Assembly: GCA_964471755.1 (NCBI GenBank)
Contig: CAYYJM010000077.1
Coordinates: 1-22,947 of the forward strand
Source of the DNA: CAYYJM01 sp964471755
GTDB taxonomy: Bacteria; Planctomycetota; Planctomycetia; Gemmatales; Gemmataceae
DNA length: 22,947 nt
Direction: 5' to 3'
In this document: piece after piece, positions 15,240-21,397 of the stretch
Layout: the number at the start of each line of letters is the position of its first letter
How positions within the stretch are numbered: the first letter of the stretch is position 1
Position numbers and translations under genes: made by a program
The notes under the pieces: model-generated
Databases searched by the model: none
Told to the model about the DNA's origin: nothing
The model's input: only the letters and a program-made list of their open reading frames with translations

Positions 15240-17162
15240 ATGGACCACCTCACCCGCGTCCGCGCCGGCTTCCAGACCATCGAGGGGGACGCCACCGTCA
15301 AGGAGCGTGCCCTCGCCTTTCTCGACCAGTGGCTGACCGCCCCGGAGTTCGCCGCCTATCGGCCTCAGTTGCGCTGGCTGATCGAGCAGGAGCGGTGGAG
15401 CGGTCTGCTCGATCGTTTCGCCGAGATCCTTCCCTTTGGCACCGGTGGCCGGCGCGGAGCCGTCGGCATCGGTCCCAACCGCATGAACCCCTGGACGCTG
15501 ACCGCCTCCGTCCAGGGGCACTGCGAGTATCTCAAGGAATCGTTCCCCGGCGTGCCCGAGGTGAAGGTCGCCCTGGCCTTCGACGTTCGCCGTTTCGAGG
15601 ACGTCCGCCGACAGTATAATCCCGAGCTTCCCAATCCGGTGCTTCATCTGTCGTCGCGGGACCTGGCCCAACTCGCGGCGTGCGTCTACGTCGCCAACGG
15701 CATCCACGCCTGGATTCTGCCGCCGGACAGCAAGCTCTATCCCTCGACGCCGGAACTGTCGTTCACCATCCGCCTCTTGCAGGCTCATGGCGGTCTGAAC
15801 ATCTCCGCGTCGCACAATCCGCCCGGCTATAACGGCGGCAAATTCTACGACGATCGCGGGGCTCAGCCGGTGCCGCCGGAGGATCAGGTCATGGCCGACC
15901 TGGTCGAGGAGGTGACGACCATCCGCACGATGACCTGGCACGAGGCCCAGGGCAGCGGCCGACTCCACTTTCTCGATGAGACGCCCCACCGGGCCTACGT
16001 TGATCTCTGCCGCAAGCAGACGCTGGTGCAGCCGCCCCGTGCCGACGAGATCAAGGTCGTCTTCACGCCGTTGCACGGTGTCGGTGGCTTCACGGCCGGC
16101 GNNNNNNNNNNTCGGCTGATCCCCGTACCCGAGCAGTCCACGCCCGACGGCGGCTTTCCCAACGTGACAAAGTCGCCCAATCCTGAGGTGCCGGCCTGCT
16201 TCGATCGAGCGATCGCGGTCGCTCGCAAGCACACGGCCGACATCGCCCTGGCGACCGATCCGGACGCCGACCGTATCGGCTGCGTCGCCCGGGACGACAC
16301 CGGAGAGTACCGCTACATCACCGGCAACCAGATCGCCGCCCTCCTGACGCACTTCAAGCTGGCAAGGGCTGGTCAGCAGGGTCGGCTGCCGGCCGCGCCG
16401 ATCGTGATCACCACTGCGGTGACGACGGGCCTGATCACCCGGATCGCCCGGCACTTCAAGGCCCAGATCGTCGATAATCTACTGGTCGGCTTCAAGTACA
16501 TGGCCGAGGTACTGAAGCAGCTGGAGACGACGGGCAACTACGAGGACGTCCACGGTACGCCGGCCGATTTCGTCATTGCCACGGAGGAGAGCCACGGGGC
16601 GATGCACATGCCGCAGATCCGCGACAAGGACGCCGGCGCGGCCGCGCTGCTGCTCGCCGAGATGGCGCTCGACCAGAAGCGCAGCGGTCAGACGCTGCTC
16701 GACTACCTTGCCCGTCTGCACCGGGAGTTCGGCTACTTCCGCAATGAGGGTCGGCAGGTGGTCCTGCCCGGTCTGGAAGGCCGGCTCCAGATGGCTCGCA
16801 TGCTCGATGCGATCCGTGCGGCTCCGTTCACGGAGGTGGCCGGGGTACCGGTGACTGGCTACGCGGATCTGCGGGACGAGGCCGGCCGACTGGGAGCGCT
16901 GAAGGGCCGCACTGATGCCGCGTCGCGGAACGTGCTGCTGTTCACGCTGGGCGAGCAGGCCCGGATCGCTCTCCGGCCCAGCGGAACGGAGCCGAAGGCG
17001 AAGGTCTACCTGGAGACGCGAACACCGCCTCAGGGCGGTCTCTCGGCGGAGGCGTGGCGAAAGCAGCGTATCGAGGCCGATGCCCTGTTCGATCGCCTGG
17101 CCGAGGACTTCGTTCGTCGAGCGCTGGCCCTGATCGGCCTGGATTCGTCGGCCGTTGGATGA
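15240..17162 (+). CDS. Phosphohexomutase (phosphoglucomutase/phosphomannomutase, PgcA/PGM2 type)
   Basis: Interconverts hexose 1- and 6-phosphates in the cytosol via a phosphoserine. The start is fixed by GAGGAGG (15228-15234) 5 nt before the ATG. The N-terminal FGTGGRRGAVGIGPNRMN (67-84) is typical of the longer PgcA/PGM2 group. The catalytic serine is S191 in SASHNPPGYNGG. The magnesium loop TDPDADRIG is near 340, the sugar-binding TEESHG near 447, and the phosphate-binding RPSGTEPKAKVY near 578. A 10-N gap at 16102-16111 interrupts the segment between GVGGFTAG and RLIPVPEQSTPDG. The frame is the same on both sides, but homologues have about four more residues there, so the protein is slightly longer than the 640 residues visible. 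Divergent from mnmG; convergent with the Rpn cluster. Confidence 0.93.
   Translation: MDHLTRVRAGFQTIEGDATVKERALAFLDQWLTAPEFAAYRPQLRWLIEQERWSGLLDRFAEILPFGTGGRRGAVGIGPNRMNPWTLTASVQGHCEYLKESFPGVPEVKVALAFDVRRFEDVRRQYNPELPNPVLHLSSRDLAQLAACVYVANGIHAWILPPDSKLYPSTPELSFTIRLLQAHGGLNISASHNPPGYNGGKFYDDRGAQPVPPEDQVMADLVEEVTTIRTMTWHEAQGSGRLHFLDETPHRAYVDLCRKQTLVQPPRADEIKVVFTPLHGVGGFTAGXXXXRLIPVPEQSTPDGGFPNVTKSPNPEVPACFDRAIAVARKHTADIALATDPDADRIGCVARDDTGEYRYITGNQIAALLTHFKLARAGQQGRLPAAPIVITTAVTTGLITRIARHFKAQIVDNLLVGFKYMAEVLKQLETTGNYEDVHGTPADFVIATEESHGAMHMPQIRDKDAGAAALLLAEMALDQKRSGQTLLDYLARLHREFGYFRNEGRQVVLPGLEGRLQMARMLDAIRAAPFTEVAGVPVTGYADLRDEAGRLGALKGRTDAASRNVLLFTLGEQARIALRPSGTEPKAKVYLETRTPPQGGLSAEAWRKQRIEADALFDRLAEDFVRRALALIGLDSSAVG
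16102..16111. other. Assembly gap, 10 N, inside the phosphohexomutase gene
   Basis: The frame is conserved across the gap, so the true length is 1 mod 3. Comparison with the family (GVGG, then about 10 residues, then a Phe before the RLIPVPEQ-type strand) suggests about 22-25 bases. Confidence 0.7.
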
Positions 17163-17210
17163 ACGCGAGGGTGACCGTTCCGTCTGCTGGGAGGCTCATG
17201 AACCGCGGCG

Positions 17211-17510
17211 TCAGCGGGTCGGCGCGGCAGGCATGCCGAGGAGGTTCTGCCAGCTTGACGCGGCCCGGACGCAACCGCAGAGATCCAGAAGACGAGTCTG
17301 GTCGGTGATGGCCTCCAGGGCCGCGGCCGTGGCCACATCGGGTGGGCCGAATCGCTCCGTGCCCAGCTCGAGCAGCACCTCACGGAGGCCGAGCAGACGA
17401 CCCTCGGCAAAGATGGCCTGGTAGGTGGTGGATTCCTTCATCCAGTCCCCGAGGCGATCCCAGGGGAAAAACCCCTTGCTCGGAGGTATGGGGTCGTTCT
17501 TCCGACTCAT
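17211..17510 (-). CDS. Solitary Rpn C-terminal-domain protein (RpnS-like) with a new N-terminus
   Basis: 99 residues. Start ATG 17510 has AGAGG 7 nt upstream. Residues 1-23 (MSRKNDPIPPSKGFFPWDRLGDW) have no counterpart in the neighbouring genes. From residue 24, MKESTTYQAIFAEGRLLGLRE, then ELGTERFGPPD, then LEAIT and SSWQNLLGMPA, it is clearly homologous to the C-terminal domain of the two full-length Rpn genes upstream. It has no nuclease domain. In the E. coli Rpn systems the free C-terminal domain neutralises the nuclease; a stand-alone version would fit an extra or orphan antitoxin, which is inference. It lies 32 bases after the preceding rpn gene. A seven-codon open frame (17530-17507) sits in between and overlaps this start as ATGA. 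Alternatively it is a decaying remnant. Confidence 0.7.
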   Translation of the reverse strand: MSRKNDPIPPSKGFFPWDRLGDWMKESTTYQAIFAEGRLLGLREVLLELGTERFGPPDVATAAALEAITDQTRLLDLCGCVRAASSWQNLLGMPAAPTR

Positions 17511-17530
17511 GAGACATCCTCTTTGGCCAT
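17507..17530 (-). other. Seven-codon open frame overlapping the next start
   Basis: ATG at 17530, reading MAKEDVS, with its stop overlapping the ATG of the downstream RpnS-like gene (ATGA at 17510-17507). It begins 12 bases after the stop of the preceding rpn gene. It lacks a Shine-Dalgarno of its own and may only serve to carry reinitiating ribosomes to the next gene, or be chance. Confidence 0.3.
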
Positions 17531-17542
17531 GAGAAACGGAAC

Positions 17543-17791
17543 TCACCGACGTCGGCCGCGCCGCCGGGGGGGAGCGGCAGGTGCGCCCAGCAGGTCTTGC
17601 CAGTCCGTGGCAGACAGCACGCGGCCGCGGAGTTCGCGCAGCCGGGCCAGGTCGGTGATGGCCTCCAGCGCGGCGATCGTGGCGGCATCGGGTGGGCCGA
17701 ATTTCTCGGTACCGAGATCGATCACGTACTCCCGGACTTCCAGGAGGCGTCCTTCTTCGAGAATGGCCTGATAGGTAGTGGATTCCTTCAT
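17543..17791 (-). CDS. Nested in-frame RpnS-like product of the downstream rpn gene
   Basis: Within the full-length gene, the ATG at 17791 (Met212) is preceded by GGGAG (17804-17800) with an 8-nt spacer, an ordinary bacterial start site. It would yield 82 residues beginning MKESTTYQAILEEGR, the whole C-terminal domain. E. coli rpn genes produce just such a short in-frame protein that binds and blocks the full-length nuclease. The same site occurs at the homologous position in the other copy, while the solitary genes begin their shared part at this same Met. Production of this protein is inferred from the site, not shown. Confidence 0.55.
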   Translation of the reverse strand: MKESTTYQAILEEGRLLEVREYVIDLGTEKFGPPDAATIAALEAITDLARLRELRGRVLSATDWQDLLGAPAAPPRRRGRRR

Positions 17792-18424
17792 CGATCGGAC
17801 TCCCTGAATCAGGTGATGAGCAACCTCGGCGGAAAACCGCAGCCCCAGCAGGATGCACGTCGTGTCCCACACGCTCGCCACGTCCGACGGGCGGATGTCC
17901 GGCATTTCCAGCCGTTGCTCCATCCGATGTATTATGCCCGGAACCTGCTCGTCTGTCACGTTCGAGATCGGAGCCAGCGGCAGTGTGCCCGGTCCTCCCG
18001 CGAGCAGCATCTCGGGGTCGAGCAGCCAGACCCGACAGACCTCGTACTCGAAGACGAGGTACGGGCCGGGCCGCTGCGGCAGACGTTGTTCGTAGCGCTC
18101 GTTCAACCGCGGCGAATCGGCCTCACGTCTCAGGACGATCACGACGCTCCGCACCGGCAACGCATGGCGATGATGGAACAGCGCATTGCGGACGTACAGC
18201 AGAGCGGGCAGCTGAGCGCCGTCATGGCCGGTGTGGAACTCCAGGTGGAGCAGCCACTCCGGCTCGGAGCGGACACGCAGCACCTTGTCGGCGGCTCCAC
18301 TGACGGTGGCGACGTCAGCGTCGAGAACCTCGACCGGAGCAGGTGGTGCGCCGATCAGGGCCAGCCAGTCCTCGGGCACCGTTTCGACGAGGGCCTTCAG
18401 CGTCGGATCATAGGGATGGCTCAT
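17543..18424 (-). CDS. Rpn-family (PD-(D/E)XK) nuclease, full length, copy without repeats
   Basis: 293 residues. Rpn proteins are PD-(D/E)XK-fold DNA endonucleases, long annotated as transposase-like, and in E. coli shown to be toxins active in phage defence. The N-terminal domain (about 1-210) has SGAADKVLRVRSEPEWLLHLEFHTGHD (D46; E62-x-H64 as probable metal site, with His where many members have Gln) and LLYVRNALFHHRHALPVRSVVIVLRREADS. The C-terminal domain (212-293) starts at MKESTTYQAILEEGR and ends in SATDWQDLLGAP and an Arg-rich tail. The ATG at 18424 overlaps the stop of the preceding copy (ATGA), implying translational coupling. Its first 200 bases are nearly identical to that copy, but the middle differs. 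An internal Shine-Dalgarno and ATG lie at the domain border (see the nested feature). The family is recognised by sequence pattern; activity is inferred. Confidence 0.8.
   Translation of the reverse strand: MSHPYDPTLKALVETVPEDWLALIGAPPAPVEVLDADVATVSGAADKVLRVRSEPEWLLHLEFHTGHDGAQLPALLYVRNALFHHRHALPVRSVVIVLRREADSPRLNERYEQRLPQRPGPYLVFEYEVCRVWLLDPEMLLAGGPGTLPLAPISNVTDEQVPGIIHRMEQRLEMPDIRPSDVASVWDTTCILLGLRFSAEVAHHLIQGVRSMKESTTYQAILEEGRLLEVREYVIDLGTEKFGPPDAATIAALEAITDLARLRELRGRVLSATDWQDLLGAPAAPPRRRGRRR
18225..18424. repeat. 200-bp duplicated segment, copy 1 (5' end of downstream rpn gene)
   Basis: 198 of 200 bases match 19193-19392 in the same orientation. The first 158 bases (18225-18382) are identical. 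It covers the start codon, the ATGA overlap and the nuclease core. Outside it the two genes diverge clearly, pointing to recent gene conversion or duplication of this end only. Confidence 0.9.
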
Positions 18425-18759
18425 GATTTACGGCGTCGGCGTGTCGGGGTCGGTGGTCGGAGCAGATCCTGCCAGTCGGTGGCCGACAGGACGCGGCCAC
18501 AGAGTTCACGCAGGCGTGCCAACTCGGCGATTCCTTCCAGAGCAGCGACGACGCTCGCATCGGGCGGGCCGAATCGCTGCCCACCCAGAGCCCGTAGAAT
18601 ATCGCGGTGGGCTCGCAGTTGACCTTCTTCACGCCCTTCTTCACGCCCTTCTTCGCGTCCTTCCTCACGCCCTTCCTCGCGTCCTTCCTCGCGCCCTTCT
18701 TCGCGCCCTTCTTCGCGTCCTTCTTCGAGGATGGCCTGGTAGGTTACTGATTCTTTCAT
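18421..18759 (-). CDS. Nested in-frame RpnS-like product carrying the EEGR repeats
   Basis: The ATG at 18759 has AAGGAG (18773-18768) 8 nt upstream, inside the codons for LLQGVLS of the long protein. The product would be 112 residues and begins with MKESVTYQAIL and the repeats. The same stretch of DNA, with one base changed to give GGAGG, is the actual 5' leader of the solitary mini-gene at 19389-19502, which is independent support that it works as a start region. Expression is inferred. Confidence 0.6.
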   Translation of the reverse strand: MKESVTYQAILEEGREEGREEGREEGREEGREEGREEGREEGREEGQLRAHRDILRALGGQRFGPPDASVVAALEGIAELARLRELCGRVLSATDWQDLLRPPTPTRRRRKS

Positions 18760-19392
18760 GGACAGAACTCCTTGCAGCAGGTGCCCGGCGACCGTGGTGG
18801 AGTAACGCAGACCGAGCAGGACATAGGTCGAGATCCAGAATTGATCGGTCAGGTTTCGACGCACTCGTCGTGTCTTCAGCCGTTGCTCCATCTGCTTGAT
18901 TATGCCCGGTAGTTCCTTCTCTGTCACGTCGGAGATCGCTGCCAACGGTAGCGTCCCTAGACCGCCCGCGAGCAGTCTCTCCGCAGAGAGTTCCCACACC
19001 CGAAGGACCTCGTAGCCGAACCGGACGTGGGGCTGGGACTGCCCTGGCAGTGTCTGGCTGTACTGGCCATCCAGGCGAGGCGAATCGGCTTCACGTCGCA
19101 GGACGATGGCCACGCTTCGCACGGGTAGTGCATGGCGATGATGGAACAGTGCGTTACGAACGTACAGCAGAGCGGGCAGTTGCGCGCCATCGTGGCCGGT
19201 GTGGAACTCCAGGTGGAGCAGCCACTCCGGCTCGGAGCGGACACGCAGCACCTTGTCGGCGGCTCCACTGACGGTGGCGACGTCAGCGTCGAGAACCTCG
19301 ACCGGAGCAGGTGGTGCGCCGATCAGGGCCAGCCAGTCCTCGGGCACCGTCTCGACGAGCGCCTTCAGCGTCGGATCATAGGGATGGCTCAT
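18421..19392 (-). CDS. Rpn-family (PD-(D/E)XK) nuclease, full length, copy with EEGR repeats
   Basis: 323 residues from the ATG at 19392; the much longer open frame upstream is antisense to the phosphatase gene and not real. The nuclease part (about 1-211) is shared with the downstream copy at its beginning (same D46 and E62-x-H64) but differs from about residue 105 on (YSQTLPGQSQPHVRFGYEVLRVWEL). The C-terminal domain starts at Met212, MKESVTYQAIL, and is followed by nine four-residue units (eight EEGR and a last EEGQ), then RDILRALGGQRFGPPD and SATDWQDLLRPP with a basic tail. Variable four-residue repeats in the C-terminal helix are a hallmark of Rpn proteins in enterobacteria, where the helix is part of the dimer interface. 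Both its start and its stop form ATGA overlaps with neighbours. Role in phage defence is inferred. Confidence 0.82.
   Translation of the reverse strand: MSHPYDPTLKALVETVPEDWLALIGAPPAPVEVLDADVATVSGAADKVLRVRSEPEWLLHLEFHTGHDGAQLPALLYVRNALFHHRHALPVRSVAIVLRREADSPRLDGQYSQTLPGQSQPHVRFGYEVLRVWELSAERLLAGGLGTLPLAAISDVTEKELPGIIKQMEQRLKTRRVRRNLTDQFWISTYVLLGLRYSTTVAGHLLQGVLSMKESVTYQAILEEGREEGREEGREEGREEGREEGREEGREEGREEGQLRAHRDILRALGGQRFGPPDASVVAALEGIAELARLRELCGRVLSATDWQDLLRPPTPTRRRRKS
18619..18726 (-). repeat. Tandem 12-bp repeat, nine units (EEGR codons)
   Basis: Nine 12-base units in frame (GAR-GAA-GGN-CGY, the last ending CAA), coding eight EEGR and one EEGQ. The units differ by synonymous changes (GAA/GAG, GGA/GGG, CGC/CGT), so the array is not a single very recent expansion. 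It lies 11 codons after the internal start. Confidence 0.95.
19193..19392. repeat. 200-bp duplicated segment, copy 2 (5' end of upstream rpn gene)
   Basis: Partner of 18225-18424, offset 968 bases, 198 of 200 bases identical. Confidence 0.9.
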
Positions 19393-19502
19393 GAGTGACG
19401 GCGGGGTGTTTGGGTAGATGACTGGAGCAGATCTTGCCGGTTCGTCACGGACTCGTCGAGTCCTTTTTCGAGGATGGCCTGAAAGGCGATAGCTTCTTTC
19501 AT
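19389..19502 (-). CDS. Mini-gene: 37-residue Rpn C-terminal relic
   Basis: The ATG at 19502 is preceded by AAGGAGG with near-ideal spacing. The product starts MKEAIAFQAILEKG, matching MKESVTYQAILEEG of the next gene, and then jumps to SVTNRQDLLQSS, matching SATDWQDLLRPP near its end. About 75 residues in between are missing. The untranslated bases before the ATG (CTGCAAGGAGGTCTGTCC) match the coding bases before the internal Met of the next gene except for one change. So this is what is left of an rpn gene that lost its nuclease part and most of its C-terminal domain, yet kept frame, start signal and an ATGA overlap with the next gene (19392-19389). It could be a leader peptide for the cluster, a minimal antitoxin, or simply decay. 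It is first in the unit. Confidence 0.65.
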   Translation of the reverse strand: MKEAIAFQAILEKGLDESVTNRQDLLQSSTQTPRRHS

Positions 19503-19623
19503 GGACAGACCTCCTTGCAGTAGGCCGATAACCACTCCAGCGGGATATCAAGGCACGGCCGAGCGGCACGACGCCAAGCTGCCGGTCGCCAGGCCCCGCT
19601 CGAACATTCTCGCCCCTGTCAAC

Positions 19624-19653
19624 TTGCCCTCCAGGCCAGACGCACGCTATCAT
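19624..19653 (+). promoter_or_regulatory. Possible promoter of the phosphatase operon
   Basis: TTGCCC (19624-19629) and TATCAT (19648-19653), 18 bases apart, in the 223-base divergent space between the rpn cluster and the phosphatase gene. On the opposite strand the same bases read TATGAT, so the site might serve both directions. The -35 is weak. Confidence 0.35.
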
Positions 19654-19725
19654 AATCGGGCCCTTGCCTCCGGGGAACGTCCACGGAGCGTGGTTGTCGG
19701 GTTCTCTGTCGCCAGGAGTCGGACC

Positions 19726-21390
19726 ATGCCAGCTACCCTTCACGTAACCCGCGGCCTTCCCGAAGGAACCACCATCCTCCTGGAAGCCGAGCGCTACGTC
19801 CTGGGCCGAAACCCCGACTGCGACATCGTCATCCCCTTCAACGCCGTCAGCCGGGCCCATGCTCTTATCCTCCGCCTTCAGGACCGCTACTACATCGAGG
19901 ATAACAAGAGCCGGAACCTCACCTTCGTCAACGATCGCCCGATCAGCACTCGAACCGAACTCAAGCACAACGACCGAATCCGTATCTGCGACTTCCACGC
20001 CACCTTCGTCGCCTCTGAACAGGCCCTGCCACCCGCCTTGCCACAGGAGTACGAGAACGACCAATCGACCGTCGAGGCGTCCCTTGCTCCCAGTGCCCAG
20101 ACCCTGCTGGAGACCCAGCCGGCCGAGAAGCTGCGTGGCCTGCTCGATATCAGCGCCAGCCTGTCCAAGACCCTCGATCTCGATCCGCTCCTGCCGAAGA
20201 TCGCCGAGAGCCTGTTCACCCTGTTCAAGCAGGCCGACCGCTGCTTCCTCATCCAGGCCGAGGAGCCCGTCCGCGCCGGCGAAAAGTCCCGCCTCCTGCC
20301 GCGTATGGTCCGCACACGTCGGCCCCAGGACGAGGCCAACGCCCGCTTCAGCCAGAACATCGTCCGCATGTGCCTCGACTCCGCCCAGGCCCTGCTGTTC
20401 GAGGACGCTATGAAGGATCAGCGCGTCCAGATGGCCCACTCGGTCAGCGATCTGCGCATCCGCTCCGTCATGGTCGTGCCGCTGCTCCGCGCCGATGGCC
20501 GGGCCTTCGGCGTCATCCAACTCGACACCCAGGATCGCAGCAAGCGCTTCAAGAAGGACGATCTCGAACTGCTCACCGGCGTCGCCAACCAGGCGTCGAT
20601 CGCACTGGAGAACGCTCGCTTGCTGGAGGAGGCCGTCAACCAGGCCAAGATCAAACGCGATTTGGAAGTCGCTCACCAGGTCCAGATGAGCTTCCTGCCC
20701 AGTGAACTGCCCACCGTCGCCGGCTACGAATTCTTCGCCTACTACCAGCCGGCTCAGTCCGTCGGTGGCGACTACTACGGCTTCATCCACCTGCCCGACG
20801 GCCGGATGGTCGTCTCACTGGGCGACGTCGCCGGTAAGGGCATCCCGGCCGCCCTGCTCATGGCCAAGCTCTCCTCCGAGATGACCACCTGCGCCCTGAC
20901 CGAGGCCGAACCGACTCGGATGGTCGCGCGCCTCAACGACCTGATGTACCCGTTCACCAACCCGATGCAGCGCTTCGTCACCCTGGCCCTGATGCTGCTC
21001 GATCCACGGACCCACCGACACACCCTCGTCAGTGCCGGCCATCCTTCCCCGATGATCTACCGGCCCGGAACGAGCCAGCTCGACGACGCCATGCGGTATG
21101 AGGAGGGCGGTCTGCCGCTGGGAGTGATGGACGGTTACCCCTACGACGCCAGCCAGATAACGCTGGCCCCCGGCGAGGTCCTCCTCGTCTTCAGCGACGG
21201 TCTGCCCGATCCGGAGAACCGGCAGGGCGTGCCGTTCAGCATGGATGGCGTCAAGCAGGCCGTGGCCGGCCTCGGTGCGACCGACGCCCGCACCCTGGTC
21301 GAAACCATCGTGGCCGCCGTGACGAAGCACGCCGCCGGGACGCCGCCCTTCGACGACATCACCGTCCTGACCGTCCGCCGGACGAAGTGA
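19726..21390 (+). CDS. FHA-GAF-PP2C (SpoIIE/RsbU-type) serine phosphatase
   Basis: 554 residues; the ATG at 19726 has AGGAG 8 nt upstream, whereas the frame open from 19501 has no such site. Domain order: FHA at about 5-95 (YVLGRNPDCDI, SRAHALI with S42/R43/H45; binds phosphothreonine), GAF at about 135-305 (MVVPLLRADGRAFGVIQLD), a short helical linker, then a PP2C-type phosphatase at about 325-554. Metal-binding acids are visible: GGDYYG (D349), GDVAGKG (D367), FSDGLPD near 505 and DDITVL (543-544). The family removes phosphate from regulators such as anti-sigma antagonists or other partners of Ser/Thr kinases, which are abundant in planctomycetes. No transmembrane segment, so cytosolic. First gene of an operon with the VWA gene 7 bases downstream. 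Target unknown. Confidence 0.9.
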   Translation: MPATLHVTRGLPEGTTILLEAERYVLGRNPDCDIVIPFNAVSRAHALILRLQDRYYIEDNKSRNLTFVNDRPISTRTELKHNDRIRICDFHATFVASEQALPPALPQEYENDQSTVEASLAPSAQTLLETQPAEKLRGLLDISASLSKTLDLDPLLPKIAESLFTLFKQADRCFLIQAEEPVRAGEKSRLLPRMVRTRRPQDEANARFSQNIVRMCLDSAQALLFEDAMKDQRVQMAHSVSDLRIRSVMVVPLLRADGRAFGVIQLDTQDRSKRFKKDDLELLTGVANQASIALENARLLEEAVNQAKIKRDLEVAHQVQMSFLPSELPTVAGYEFFAYYQPAQSVGGDYYGFIHLPDGRMVVSLGDVAGKGIPAALLMAKLSSEMTTCALTEAEPTRMVARLNDLMYPFTNPMQRFVTLALMLLDPRTHRHTLVSAGHPSPMIYRPGTSQLDDAMRYEEGGLPLGVMDGYPYDASQITLAPGEVLLVFSDGLPDPENRQGVPFSMDGVKQAVAGLGATDARTLVETIVAAVTKHAAGTPPFDDITVLTVRRTK

Positions 21391-21397
21391 TCGGCAC

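Noticed and set aside
18619..18726. CRISPR array or non-coding microsatellite
   Set aside because: The units are 12 bases without spacers and sit in frame in a gene, encoding EEGR.
17211..19502. Insertion sequence, suggested by the older transposase-like annotation of Rpn proteins
   Set aside because: No terminal inverted repeats, no target-site duplication and no DDE transposase. The genes are coupled paralogues, not a mobile unit with visible ends.
19393..20790. N-terminal extension of the EEGR-repeat rpn gene to a 789-codon frame starting at 20790
   Set aside because: The extension is antisense to the GAF and FHA parts of the phosphatase gene. Homology starts exactly at the ATG at 19392, which the neighbouring paralogue also uses.
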